Positions 41,766 through 50,219 of a stretch of DNA of 64,000 nt are shown here, in pieces (within the stretch, counting starts at the first letter, position 1; every line of letters starts with the position of its first letter). Source of the DNA: Gammaproteobacteria bacterium (GTDB lineage: Bacteria > Pseudomonadota > Gammaproteobacteria > Burkholderiales > Burkholderiaceae_B). The position numbers and the translations under genes were made by a program. The notes under the pieces were generated by a model. The model saw nothing but the letters and a program-made list of their open reading frames with translations, ran no database searches and had not been told where the DNA came from. Location: NCBI GenBank assembly GCA_018815245.1, contig JAHIXK010000017.1:124001-188000 (forward strand), in the 5' to 3' direction.

Positions 41766-44082
41766 ACGATCGATCAAGCGTGCGCTGCTGCTGTGCACAT
41801 TCTCGGCACTTTCTGTGCTGACCCTTAGCGCATGCCAGGGCACCGACAACGAACTGGTCAGCGAACAAACCAGCCCAGGGGCCACAGTGACGCCCGCCGA
41901 AAGCCCGGGCGATGCAGAATGCCTGGGCAGCAGCGTGCGCAAACAAGCTTTTTTTGGTGACCTGCACATTCACACCAAGCTGTCGTTTGATGCCTATTTT
42001 TTCAATTCCATCAACGGCCCGCGCGAAGCCTATCAGTTTGCCAAAGGCGAAAATGCATTTCTGCCATCGGGTGAGGACCCCGACACGCCCGCGCGGCAAA
42101 TCAATATTGGTCGCCCGCTAGACTTCGCTGCAGTAACCGAACACGCAGAACAACTGGGCACATTCTCAAATATTTGTGAACTGCAGGGCAACGTGCCTGC
42201 TGGCACCAACCCGGCTTGCAACACCTTGGGGCAAGTCATTCGGGACAACGTGTCGGTGTTCATCACAGGCAACGTGCCTTTGTATTTGCAAGTGGTGACC
42301 AGCGCCGGAAGCCGCGTGCCCAGCACCCGGACATGGCAGGAAATTCAGGCCATCGCCAACGCAGAAAACCAACCCTGCAAATTCACCACGTTCAACGGCT
42401 ATGAATTTTCATCCAACAAAGGCGGGCAGGTTCTGCACCGCAATGTGATTTTCGAGGGCACCCAAGTACCCAACGATGTGGTCAGTTCGATCGCGCCCAT
42501 TCCCACCAACGACAACACAAATGACGAATGGGGACTGTTCGACAAACTCAAGGCAGAATGCCTTGATGTCAATGGCTGTGACGTGGTCACCATTCCGCAC
42601 AGCACCAACCAAAGTGATGGCCGCTTTGCACGCCCGCGCCAAAACGGCACAGGCCTGCCACCAGCGCGCGACAACGCCACGTTGACCGCAGCCGACGCCA
42701 CCTTGCGCAACACCATGGATCGACTGTTTGAAATTGTGCAGCACAAAGGTGCCAGTGAATGCATCACCGGCTTCAACACCGGGCTAACGGGCGGTGAAGA
42801 ATCGGGTTGTGGCTTTGAAGAATGGAAAACCCTGTGCAAAGGCAATGCAGACGACCCGGCAGAATGCACGCGCGTGTGCAAGGGCAAGGCAACGGATCCG
42901 CTTTTCTGCCAGGTCAACCGCTACCAGGGCAACGGCAAAAGCATTCATGCTTCAAGCGCATGCACAGGCAGCGACATTGGCGGTTCAACGCCTGCAGACT
43001 GCACTGCACCGCTGGACTATGCACGCAACGTGATTCCCGAAGGCAGCGCGATCAAACGCAAACTGGGTGTGAATCCCTATCAGTACGGCTTCATCGGATC
43101 AAGCGACACGCACAACGGCATTGCCGGCAATACCGACAAAAACAAGTTTGCAAAAAATTCTGGCCACGGCGGTGTGCTGGACGATGAACCCCACGAAGCA
43201 CTGGGCAACTGGGAATGCCGCGCACAACCCTTGCCCACCGATTCGGTAACCGGTTTCAAGATTCCCTTCAGCACTGAATCAGCCGACGACCCAAACAACT
43301 GCGCAGACCGGGTATTCAACCCGGTGGCGTCCAACTTCACACCGGGTGGCCTGGCCGGTGTTTGGGCACGGGAAAACACGCGCAAGGAAATTTTTGCGGC
43401 ATTGAAGCGCCGCGAGACATTCGCCACATCGGGTTCCAGAATGCGCATTCGAACGCTGGCTTCGCACAAACCCTTTCCCGGCAATATTTGCCAAATGCTG
43501 GCCGAAGGCAAAAGCCCGATCGAGGAAGGCCTTGTTGATGCAGTGCCCATGGGCAGCACACTGAATGTGAAGGGCAAAGGCAAAGGGCCTTACATTGTGG
43601 CCTATGCAATTCAAGACCCCGGCGGCGAGGAACCCGGCATTCCACTGCAAAAACTGGAACTGGTCAAAACCTGGGCGAATGCGGTTGGTGATTTAAAGCA
43701 TCAGGTTCTCAAGCTGGCAGAAAACAGCAATGCACCACAACCGGCGCAAGATTGCAGCCTGCAATACAAGGGGCCGGAACAAATGTGCGCCGTGTTTCAC
43801 GACACCAACTTTGACCCCGCAACCGGTGCCACCTATTACGCCCGTGCACTTGAAAACAATTCATGCCGATGGACCACCAGAATATGCGCGGCCAAAGGCG
43901 TTCAGTGTGAAGCACTGCAACCCGGCAACGGTTTGTTTCCGGCTCAAAGCGGCTTTTCCGGGTACGAGGGGTGTTGCCGCATTGAAGGTGAGACAGGCTC
44001 ATTCCGGGGCGACCTTCGGTTTATTACCCAACAGGAACGTGCGTGGAGCTCGCCCATCTGGGTCGAAGGCAAAGCACCCTGA
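41758..44082 (+). CDS. DUF3604 lipoprotein with PHP-like metal site
   Basis: The ATG at 41758 gives a 774-residue protein with lipobox TLSAC-QGTD. GDLHIHTKLSFDA (about 67-80) and DFAAVTEHAEQLG (about 122) resemble the PHP hydrolase metal-binding motifs, and a third set appears around VVTIPHSTNQ and SSDTHNG. Many Cys residues (for example RVCKGKATDPLFC, EMCAVF-type pairs) suggest disulfides in the periplasm. Family function is unknown; a metallo-phosphoesterase or amidohydrolase is the best guess. It overlaps the HupE/UreJ gene by 8 bp. Confidence 0.82.
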   Translation: MFERSIKRALLLCTFSALSVLTLSACQGTDNELVSEQTSPGATVTPAESPGDAECLGSSVRKQAFFGDLHIHTKLSFDAYFFNSINGPREAYQFAKGENAFLPSGEDPDTPARQINIGRPLDFAAVTEHAEQLGTFSNICELQGNVPAGTNPACNTLGQVIRDNVSVFITGNVPLYLQVVTSAGSRVPSTRTWQEIQAIANAENQPCKFTTFNGYEFSSNKGGQVLHRNVIFEGTQVPNDVVSSIAPIPTNDNTNDEWGLFDKLKAECLDVNGCDVVTIPHSTNQSDGRFARPRQNGTGLPPARDNATLTAADATLRNTMDRLFEIVQHKGASECITGFNTGLTGGEESGCGFEEWKTLCKGNADDPAECTRVCKGKATDPLFCQVNRYQGNGKSIHASSACTGSDIGGSTPADCTAPLDYARNVIPEGSAIKRKLGVNPYQYGFIGSSDTHNGIAGNTDKNKFAKNSGHGGVLDDEPHEALGNWECRAQPLPTDSVTGFKIPFSTESADDPNNCADRVFNPVASNFTPGGLAGVWARENTRKEIFAALKRRETFATSGSRMRIRTLASHKPFPGNICQMLAEGKSPIEEGLVDAVPMGSTLNVKGKGKGPYIVAYAIQDPGGEEPGIPLQKLELVKTWANAVGDLKHQVLKLAENSNAPQPAQDCSLQYKGPEQMCAVFHDTNFDPATGATYYARALENNSCRWTTRICAAKGVQCEALQPGNGLFPAQSGFSGYEGCCRIEGETGSFRGDLRFITQQERAWSSPIWVEGKAP

Positions 44083-44112
44083 CCTGCCTGACCTGCCAAA
44101 CAAGGACACACC

Positions 44113-45180
44113 ATGTTGAAAAAAATTCTGATGTGCGCGCTTCTGTTCATTGGGCTGGGCGCTGCCATTGCCTACACGCAACGCAGCAATATCGCGCTGG
44201 CACTGGTCAACAACATTGTGACCCAACGCATGCAAAATCCGCTGGATGAACTGCAAGATGGTTTGCATGTGGGCTTGTGCGGCACAGGCTCACCATTTCC
44301 TGACCCACAACGGTCTGCACCCTGCACACTGGTGATTGCGGGCAAAGACATGTTTCTGTTCGATGCAGGCAGTGCCGCTGCAAAACAGATCAGCAGCATG
44401 CGCTTTTCCACTGGGCAGTTGAAAGGCGTATTCATCACCCACTTTCATTCCGATCACATTGACGGTTTGGGTGAAGTGCTGATGACCCGTTGGGCACAAC
44501 ACACCGAAGGCCAACGCCTGACCGTGCATGGCCCCACAGGCATCGGGAACGTGCTGTCCGGGTTTGAACAAGCCTACACCGCCGACACGGGCTACCGCAC
44601 CGCCCACCACAACGAGGCCACCATGCCACCCGGCCTTGCAGGCGCAGATGTAAATGAATTCACGGTGCAAAAAGGCCAATACACCACCGTGCTGCAAAAG
44701 CCAGATTTGTTGATTGAATCGTTTGCAGTGAACCACCAACCCATCAACCCGGCAGTGGGTTACCGCATTCAGTACAAGGGCAGAACCGTGGTGTTAAGTG
44801 GCGACACCACTTCTGATGAACAGGTAAAAGACGCCTCCCAAAATGCCGACCTGCTGGTGCACGAGGCCTTAAGCCCTGAACTGGTTCGCCGCCTGCAAGA
44901 AGTTGCCCTGAACAACCAGCGCACCAAGCTGGCCAAAATATTCGCCGACATTCCGAACTACCATGCAACCCCGATGGACGTGGCCGTGCTGGCCAAACAG
45001 GCCGGGGTTGGGCATGTGGTGCTTAGCCACATCGTTCCGCCCCTGCCCTTGCACCCTTTGCGGGAAATTTTTCTGGGCAAGGCCCCTGATCTGTTTGAAG
45101 GCCCTTTCAGGATTGGCGAGGACGGCGATTTCATCAGCCTGCCCAGCGGATCCAAAGAGGTGGTGTATAGTCGCCGTTGA
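44113..45180 (+). CDS. Metallo-beta-lactamase-fold hydrolase, exported or anchored
   Basis: This 355-residue protein begins with a hydrophobic segment (MLKKILMCALLFIGLGAAIAY) that could be a signal or anchor. It has GVFITHFHSDHIDGLGEVLM (HxHxDH, about 117-123), VVLSGDTTSD (Asp about 236) and HVVLSHIVPPLP (final His about 306). The layout resembles RNase Z-like and arylsulfatase-type hydrolases. It lies 30 bp after DUF3604 in the same operon, so it may act on the same unknown compound. Confidence 0.88.
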   Translation: MLKKILMCALLFIGLGAAIAYTQRSNIALALVNNIVTQRMQNPLDELQDGLHVGLCGTGSPFPDPQRSAPCTLVIAGKDMFLFDAGSAAAKQISSMRFSTGQLKGVFITHFHSDHIDGLGEVLMTRWAQHTEGQRLTVHGPTGIGNVLSGFEQAYTADTGYRTAHHNEATMPPGLAGADVNEFTVQKGQYTTVLQKPDLLIESFAVNHQPINPAVGYRIQYKGRTVVLSGDTTSDEQVKDASQNADLLVHEALSPELVRRLQEVALNNQRTKLAKIFADIPNYHATPMDVAVLAKQAGVGHVVLSHIVPPLPLHPLREIFLGKAPDLFEGPFRIGEDGDFISLPSGSKEVVYSRR

Positions 45181-45219
45181 CCCCTCTCAAACAACGCACA
45201 AACACCGGAGACACACCAC

Positions 45220-45588
45220 ATGATTGGATACATCACACTGGGCACAAACGACCTGCCCAAAAGCGGTGAATATTTCGACAAACTGTTTGCACCCTTGGGT
45301 GTCAAGCGCATTCTTGAATTGCCACACGGTATTTTCTGGGGCACCAGCACGACCAGCCCGTTCATCGGCCTGATGAAAGCAGCCAATGGCCAGCCCGCCA
45401 CTGTCGGCAACGGCACCATGGTGGCCCTGGCCGCGAAAGACCGCGCCCAGGTTGATGAATTCTACATCCACGCAAAAGCCACAGGATGCACCTGTGAAGG
45501 CGCACCCGGTGAACGCATGCCCGGCTTTTATGCGGCGTATTTCCGCACGCCAGACGGGCACAAAATGAACATTTTCAAAATGGGCTGA
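45220..45588 (+). CDS. VOC (glyoxalase/dioxygenase-fold) family protein
   Basis: This 122-residue single-module protein starts MIGYITLGTNDLPKSGEYFDKLFAPLG and ends YFRTPDGHKMNIFKMG, the usual VOC frame. FYAAYFRTPDGHK carries the family-like C-terminal metal strand. CGGAGAC precedes the ATG. It is the last gene of the TetR-linked operon, 39 bp after the metallo-hydrolase. A GST-led operon ending in a VOC protein suggests thiol- or glutathione-dependent detoxification, but the chemistry is unknown. Confidence 0.85.
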   Translation: MIGYITLGTNDLPKSGEYFDKLFAPLGVKRILELPHGIFWGTSTTSPFIGLMKAANGQPATVGNGTMVALAAKDRAQVDEFYIHAKATGCTCEGAPGERMPGFYAAYFRTPDGHKMNIFKMG

Positions 45589-45598
45589 TTACCCACCC

Positions 45599-46645
45599 TC
45601 AGCGATCAAACAAAGGCTGCAAGTCGGCCTTTGATTTGATGCCGGAATGCAAGGCCAGCATCAACAAAATGCGGGCCTTCTGGGCCGACAAATCGTCGGC
45701 CATCACCGCCCCCGCATCGGAAGTCGTTTTGCCACCACCCACAAACCCATAGTTGGCCATCACGCGGCCCTGATGCACACGGGTTGCAATTACCACCGGA
45801 ATGCTTTTCGACAAGGCGTACTGCACCGCCTCGAACATGGGTACGTTCATATTGCCCATGCCAAGCGCCTGCACCACAATGCCCTTCACACCGCGATCCA
45901 CCGCATTGCGAAGCGCCGCACCGTTGGCTCCGCCGTACATGGCAATAATTTCCACTTCGGGCATGGGGCCATCCAGAAGCTGAAAAGTTTGGCGACGCAA
46001 CGGTGTGGTGGCATACATCACGCGGTCCGGATACACCTCGCCGATCAGCCCAAATGCCCCACCCTGGAAAGTTTCAACATTCTGGGTGTGGGTTTTGGTC
46101 ACATAGCGGGCAGCGTTGATCTGGTTGTTCATGGCCAGCATCACACCTTTGTTTCTGGACTTTTCATCCACTGCAATTCGCACCGCGTTCAACAGGTTGC
46201 GGGGGCCATCGAAATCCGAAGAGGAGGCATTGCGTTGTGCGCCAATCAACACCACAGGCTTGTCGGAACGCACAGTCAAGTCCAGCCAATAAGCTGTTTC
46301 TTCCAGCGTGTCCGTGCCGTGGGAAACAATGACACCGGCCACTTCAGGGCGATTCAAAGCAGCTTGTACCTCTTTGGTCAACTGGGTCCATCGCGTGGGG
46401 TCCATGTAATCGGAAGGCACATTTGACAAACTTTTAACCTGAATGGAGGCGTACTTGCCCACATCGGGCACTGTGGCCAACAAATCTTCCCCGGAAATGG
46501 CAGGCACCGGTGCATTTTTTACCGGGTCAATTTTCATGGCTATGGTACCGCCCGTGGCGATGAACTGCACCACCGGTTTTTCTTGCGCATACACGGCAAT
46601 CGAACTGGCCAGCAAAGCTGACATAAGCAAGGCTTTCATTTTCAT
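45599..46645 (-). CDS. Type II L-asparaginase, exported
   Basis: This 348-residue protein has a Sec signal (MKMKALLMSALLASSIAVYA). Both asparaginase signatures follow: VVQFIATGGTIAMK (Thr nucleophile, about 33) and GVIVSHGTDTLEETAYWLDLT (Thr-Asp, about 110). It hydrolyses asparagine and perhaps glutamine to the acid and ammonia in the periplasm. GGAG precedes the ATG. It is convergent with the VOC gene (10 bp apart) and divergent from msrB. I saw no sigma-54 promoter for it. Confidence 0.93.
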   Translation of the reverse strand: MKMKALLMSALLASSIAVYAQEKPVVQFIATGGTIAMKIDPVKNAPVPAISGEDLLATVPDVGKYASIQVKSLSNVPSDYMDPTRWTQLTKEVQAALNRPEVAGVIVSHGTDTLEETAYWLDLTVRSDKPVVLIGAQRNASSSDFDGPRNLLNAVRIAVDEKSRNKGVMLAMNNQINAARYVTKTHTQNVETFQGGAFGLIGEVYPDRVMYATTPLRRQTFQLLDGPMPEVEIIAMYGGANGAALRNAVDRGVKGIVVQALGMGNMNVPMFEAVQYALSKSIPVVIATRVHQGRVMANYGFVGGGKTTSDAGAVMADDLSAQKARILLMLALHSGIKSKADLQPLFDR

Positions 46646-46826
46646 TCCAATCTCCTTTTAATTGTCGAAAGCAGGGTCCGCCATGTAACCTTCACACGCA
46701 CTGTGGCGAATACCCTCCTGAATTAAACGCAAAAGGCGAACACTTGTATGACAAAAAGCTGGAACGAAACAGAAAGATCAAGGTCGAAACCAAGAAACAC
46801 AGATTGAACAAGAGGAAAAACTCACC

Positions 46827-47330
46827 ATGCAACGTCGCACTGTTTTAACCGGTCTTGCCGCCCTTGGCGCCAGCCTTTTGATTGCCAAACCCATGAGTTC
46901 AATTGCCAGCATGAACAAACTGAACAAGTCTGAAGCCGAGTGGTTGAAAATCATTCAGAAAGACCAATACAACGTGCTGTTCAAAGAAGCCACCGAACGC
47001 CCCTTCTCCAGCCCCTTGAATGACGAAAAACGCAAAGGCACCTTTGTGTGCGCTGCGTGCAATCAGCCCCTGTTTCCTTCGCAATACAAATACGACAGTG
47101 GCACAGGTTGGCCCAGCTTTTTTGATGCCAGCAAAGGCGCACTGAACACCAAAACCGATTACAAACTGATTTTGCCCCGCACGGAATACCATTGCAGCAA
47201 CTGCGGCGGCCATCAGGGCCATGTGTTTGATGACGGCCCGGCGCCCACCGGCAAACGCTATTGCAACAACGGTTTGGCACTGGCCTTTGTGCCCGAAGGC
47301 CAGAAGTTACCCACCATTCGCAAGGCATGA
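46827..47330 (+). CDS. msrB: Peptide methionine-R-sulfoxide reductase MsrB, exported
   Basis: This 167-residue MsrB has an N-terminal export signal with twin Arg (MQRRTVLTGLAALGASLLIA). The zinc CxxC pairs are in CAACNQPLF and CSNCGGHQGHVF, and the catalytic Cys in GKRYCNNGLAL (about 150) sits where most homologues read RYCIN. It repairs methionine-R-sulfoxide, here in the periplasm. Its stop overlaps a possible msrA start; the two form an operon. Confidence 0.92.
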   Translation: MQRRTVLTGLAALGASLLIAKPMSSIASMNKLNKSEAEWLKIIQKDQYNVLFKEATERPFSSPLNDEKRKGTFVCAACNQPLFPSQYKYDSGTGWPSFFDASKGALNTKTDYKLILPRTEYHCSNCGGHQGHVFDDGPAPTGKRYCNNGLALAFVPEGQKLPTIRKA

Positions 47331-47332
47331 AC

Positions 47333-47926
47333 ATGAAACTGAAAGCAACAATTGCTGTGGCCTTGGGCTTGCTGGCCAGCGCCACTGTGCAGGCTGAAAC
47401 AAAAACCGCCGTATTCGGTGGCGGGTGTTTCTGGTGCGTGGAAGCCGACTTTGACAAAGTACCCGGCGTGATGAAGACCATTTCTGGCTATGCCGGTGGG
47501 CAGTACAAAGACCCCGATTACCAAGTGGTGAGCGCAGGCCGAACAGACCACACCGAAGCGGTTGAAGTGACTTACGACGACACCAAAGTTAGCTACAGCC
47601 AGTTGGTTGAATTCTTCTGGAAAACAATCGATCCCACCGCGAAAGACCGGCAGTTTTGTGATGCCGGCAAACAATACCGCAGCGGCTTGTATTACCTGAA
47701 CGACGAACAGAAAAAAGTGGCAACCGCCAGCAAAGAAAAATTGCAGGCCAGTGGAAAGTTCAAGACCATACACACCGAGGTGGCACCGGTGGTGAAATTC
47801 TACCCGGCGGAAGAATATCACCAGGACTACTACACCAAAAACCCGGTGCGCTATGGTTACTATCGCAATGGTTGCGGGCGCGACCAGCGACTTAAGGAAT
47901 TGTGGGGCCCCAAGGCAACGCGCTAA
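47333..47926 (+). CDS. msrA: Peptide methionine-S-sulfoxide reductase MsrA, exported
   Basis: From the ATG at 47333 (AAGG seven bases upstream) the 197-residue protein has a Sec signal (MKLKATIAVALGLLASATVQA). It continues TAVFGGGCFWCVEADF with the catalytic Cys, and HTEAVEVTYD, PTAKDRQFCDAG and FYPAEEYHQDYY. It reduces methionine-S-sulfoxide and complements MsrB. Both partners carry their own export signal, so the pair is a periplasmic repair system rather than the usual cytosolic one. Confidence 0.93.
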   Translation: MKLKATIAVALGLLASATVQAETKTAVFGGGCFWCVEADFDKVPGVMKTISGYAGGQYKDPDYQVVSAGRTDHTEAVEVTYDDTKVSYSQLVEFFWKTIDPTAKDRQFCDAGKQYRSGLYYLNDEQKKVATASKEKLQASGKFKTIHTEVAPVVKFYPAEEYHQDYYTKNPVRYGYYRNGCGRDQRLKELWGPKATR

Positions 47927-47927
47927 A

Positions 47928-49574
47928 TCAGGCCGCGCTGAATTTGACGCCCTTGAACTGCTCGCGCAGCACAGACTTCTGTACCTTCCCGGTGGCCCCT
48001 ATCGGCATGGCCTCGATGAATTCCACATCGTCGGGAATGTGCATTTTGGTGATTCGGCCTTCATAGAACTTCAGCAATTCTTCTTTGCTAACCTCGGCAC
48101 CTGGCCGTTTCACCACAATCAACAAGGGCCTTTCATTCCATTTTTCGTGGGCAATTGCAATCACTGCTGACTGCAACACAGCGGGGTGAGACATCGCAAT
48201 GTTTTCAAGGTCAATGGAACTGATCCATTCACCGCCCGACTTGATCACGTCTTTCGTGCGGTCGGTAATTTGCATTAAACCATCTGGCGCCATGCGGGCC
48301 ACATCCCCCGTGGCAAACCAGCGCTTGCCAGTGTCATCGTGGTTAAAAGCCTTGGCCCCATCGCCCCCATAATACTCATTCAATACCCAATGGCCGCGCA
48401 CATGCAATTCGCCACTGTGCTTGAAGTCCCAGGGCAATTCGTTGCCCTCCTCGGAAACAAGTTTCATGTCCACGCCGAAAATCGTGCGGCCCTGCTTTGC
48501 AACAATTTCATACTGTTCCTGCTTGGGCAATTCGCGTTCGTCGCCACTCAGCTTCGACACCGTGCCCAAGGGTGACATTTCCGTGCTGCCCCAGCCCTGC
48601 ATCAACTCCACGCCCATTTCATCAAATTCCCGGATCAAACTGACAGGCACCGCAGAACCACCCACCAGTGAACGTTTCAATGTGCTGAACTTCAAGCCAT
48701 GTTGTTTCATGTGGTTAATCAAACCAAGCCAAATGGTTGGCACGCCAGCAGCCACAGTCACTTTCTCGCGTTCAAGCAAATCATGAATGGAAGGCCCGTC
48801 CAGCTGCGGGCCGGGCATGACCAGTTTGCAACCGGTCATCAAGGCCGCATAGGGCAAGCCCCAGGCATTGACGTGGAACATGGGCACCACCGGAAGAATG
48901 GTGTCTTTTCGGGTCAAGGCAATTGCATCGGCACAATTGGACATCATGGCGTGCAGCATCGTGGACCTGTGCGAATACAAAATGCCTTTCGGATTGCCCG
49001 TGGTGCCCGAGGTGTAGCACAGGGTACAGGCAGAATTTTCATCGAATTCGGGCCACACATAGTCATCGGTTTGGGCTTTCAGCAGGGTTTCATAGTTCAG
49101 CAAGCCTGGCACCGGTGAATCTGCCGGCATTTTGTCTTCATCCATCATCAACACCCAACGCTTCACAGTGGGGCAATGCGGCGCAATGGCCTTGATCAAG
49201 GGAGCAAAAGTGATGTCGAAAAATATGGTGGTGTCTTGCGCATGATTGATGATGTAGATCAACTGCTGTGGGGTGTAACGCGGGTTCAGCGTGTGGGTCA
49301 CAGCCCCCATGCCCGCCACAGCGTAGTAAATTTCAAGGTGCCTGTGGCTATTCCAGGCAATGGTGGCCACATTTTCGCCCTGCTCAACACCCAGATCATG
49401 CAGTGCATTGGCCAGCTGCCGTGCGCGTGCAGCCAAGGCCTTGAAAGTGATCCGGTGAAGGTCGCCCTCCACCCGCCGGCTTACCACTTCCTGCACACCA
49501 TAAAACCGTTCGGCATGCACCAAAATTGAGGAAAGCAGCATTTCCTGCTTCATCATCAGAGCTGGCTTCAACAT
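47928..49574 (-). CDS. Acyl-CoA synthetase (medium/long-chain fatty acid-CoA ligase)
   Basis: The ATG at 49574 follows GAGGAGAC; the frame extends 84 codons further upstream but without a ribosome site and across the next gene. The 548-residue product has the AMP-binding signature [22 protein letters not shown] (about 175-196), [11 protein letters not shown], the ATP-binding [13 protein letters not shown] and the final Lys segment [15 protein letters not shown]. It activates fatty or related acids with CoA and ATP. It is similar to AlkK-type ligases. With the FadL-like porin it could serve lipid or hydrocarbon use. Confidence 0.92.
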   Translation of the reverse strand: MLKPALMMKQEMLLSSILVHAERFYGVQEVVSRRVEGDLHRITFKALAARARQLANALHDLGVEQGENVATIAWNSHRHLEIYYAVAGMGAVTHTLNPRYTPQQLIYIINHAQDTTIFFDITFAPLIKAIAPHCPTVKRWVLMMDEDKMPADSPVPGLLNYETLLKAQTDDYVWPEFDENSACTLCYTSGTTGNPKGILYSHRSTMLHAMMSNCADAIALTRKDTILPVVPMFHVNAWGLPYAALMTGCKLVMPGPQLDGPSIHDLLEREKVTVAAGVPTIWLGLINHMKQHGLKFSTLKRSLVGGSAVPVSLIREFDEMGVELMQGWGSTEMSPLGTVSKLSGDERELPKQEQYEIVAKQGRTIFGVDMKLVSEEGNELPWDFKHSGELHVRGHWVLNEYYGGDGAKAFNHDDTGKRWFATGDVARMAPDGLMQITDRTKDVIKSGGEWISSIDLENIAMSHPAVLQSAVIAIAHEKWNERPLLIVVKRPGAEVSKEELLKFYEGRITKMHIPDDVEFIEAMPIGATGKVQKSVLREQFKGVKFSAA

Positions 49575-49642
49575 CGTTTTTGTCTCCTCTCGGGTTGAAT
49601 TTCTTTTTTCAAAGTGTAACCCAGAGAAACATAACGATGGTT

Positions 49643-50014
49643 CTATTTTATCCGCGCAGGGCTTTGGGTCGCCTTCCAGATAAACCAGATGATCAAGACC
49701 TGCAGGGGCAAGCGCAAATACAGCAACATAACTGGAATGTTCTCGAATTGATCTGGATTCATGGCCATGTGAACATTGGCAGGAAGAACCGCCACGCACA
49801 GCGCAATCAACCCCCAACCCGCCCACTTGCGGGTGGCTGGCAGCAGCACGCCGAAACCACCCAACAGCTCAAATACACCGCTGATTTTGACCAAGGCTTC
49901 AGGATCGCTGAGATACGGAGGCACGATTGCAGAAAAAAATGCAAGCAACACAAAATGCAGAATACCGGCACCGATAAAAAAACAGGCAACGATGAGAATG
50001 GGGATTGGAGGCAT
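49643..50014 (-). CDS. DoxX-family membrane protein
   Basis: This 123-residue protein has four hydrophobic helices and the DoxX-like stretch LVKISGVFELLGGFGVLLPATRKWAGWGLIALCVAVLPANVHMA. The ATG at 50014 has only a weak ribosome site; longer frames run into the tRNA-Arg gene and are not real. It is upstream of, and on the same strand as, the acyl-CoA synthetase gene with a 68 bp gap. Function of such small DoxX proteins is unknown. Confidence 0.75.
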   Translation of the reverse strand: MPPIPILIVACFFIGAGILHFVLLAFFSAIVPPYLSDPEALVKISGVFELLGGFGVLLPATRKWAGWGLIALCVAVLPANVHMAMNPDQFENIPVMLLYLRLPLQVLIIWFIWKATQSPARIK

Positions 50015-50032
50015 GGCAGCGTTGAATAAAAC

Positions 50033-50066
50033 AAAAAACCCTCGCCTTTTGAGCGAGGGTTTTTTT
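50033..50066. terminator. Bidirectional terminator after tRNA-Arg
   Basis: CCCTCGC (50039-50045) and GCGAGGG (50053-50059) form a perfect stem, flanked by AAAAAA on the left and TTTTTTT on the right. It ends the leftward tRNA transcript. Confidence 0.85.
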
Positions 50067-50070
50067 AATT

Positions 50071-50147
50071 TGGTGCGGCTGGCAGGAATTGAACCCACGA
50101 CCCCTTGGTTCGTAGCCAAGTACTCTATCCAACTGAGCTACAGCCGC
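50071..50147 (-). tRNA. tRNA-Arg (anticodon ACG)
   Basis: The minus strand folds as a standard cloverleaf. The acceptor arm is GCGGCTG/CAGCCGC with A discriminator and an encoded CCA. The D-arm reads TAGCTCAGTTGGATAGAG. The anticodon loop CTACGAA sits in the stem TTGG/CCAA, and the T-arm contains GGGTTCAATTCC. The length of 77 nt is normal. A34 would be edited to inosine to read CGN codons. Confidence 0.95.
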
Positions 50148-50219
50148 TGTAAAGAAGCGAGATTATGCCCCAAACATTATTTCAGTGCAAGCGAAGCACC
50201 GCACTTTTTACAAAAAAAT

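Noticed and set aside
45647-46426. 259-codon open frame on the plus strand
   Set aside because: Antisense to the asparaginase gene, no ribosome site and no family resemblance.
49577-49826. 84-codon N-terminal extension of the acyl-CoA synthetase frame
   Set aside because: It overlaps the DoxX gene in another frame, and the GAGGAG site sits right before the ATG at 49574.
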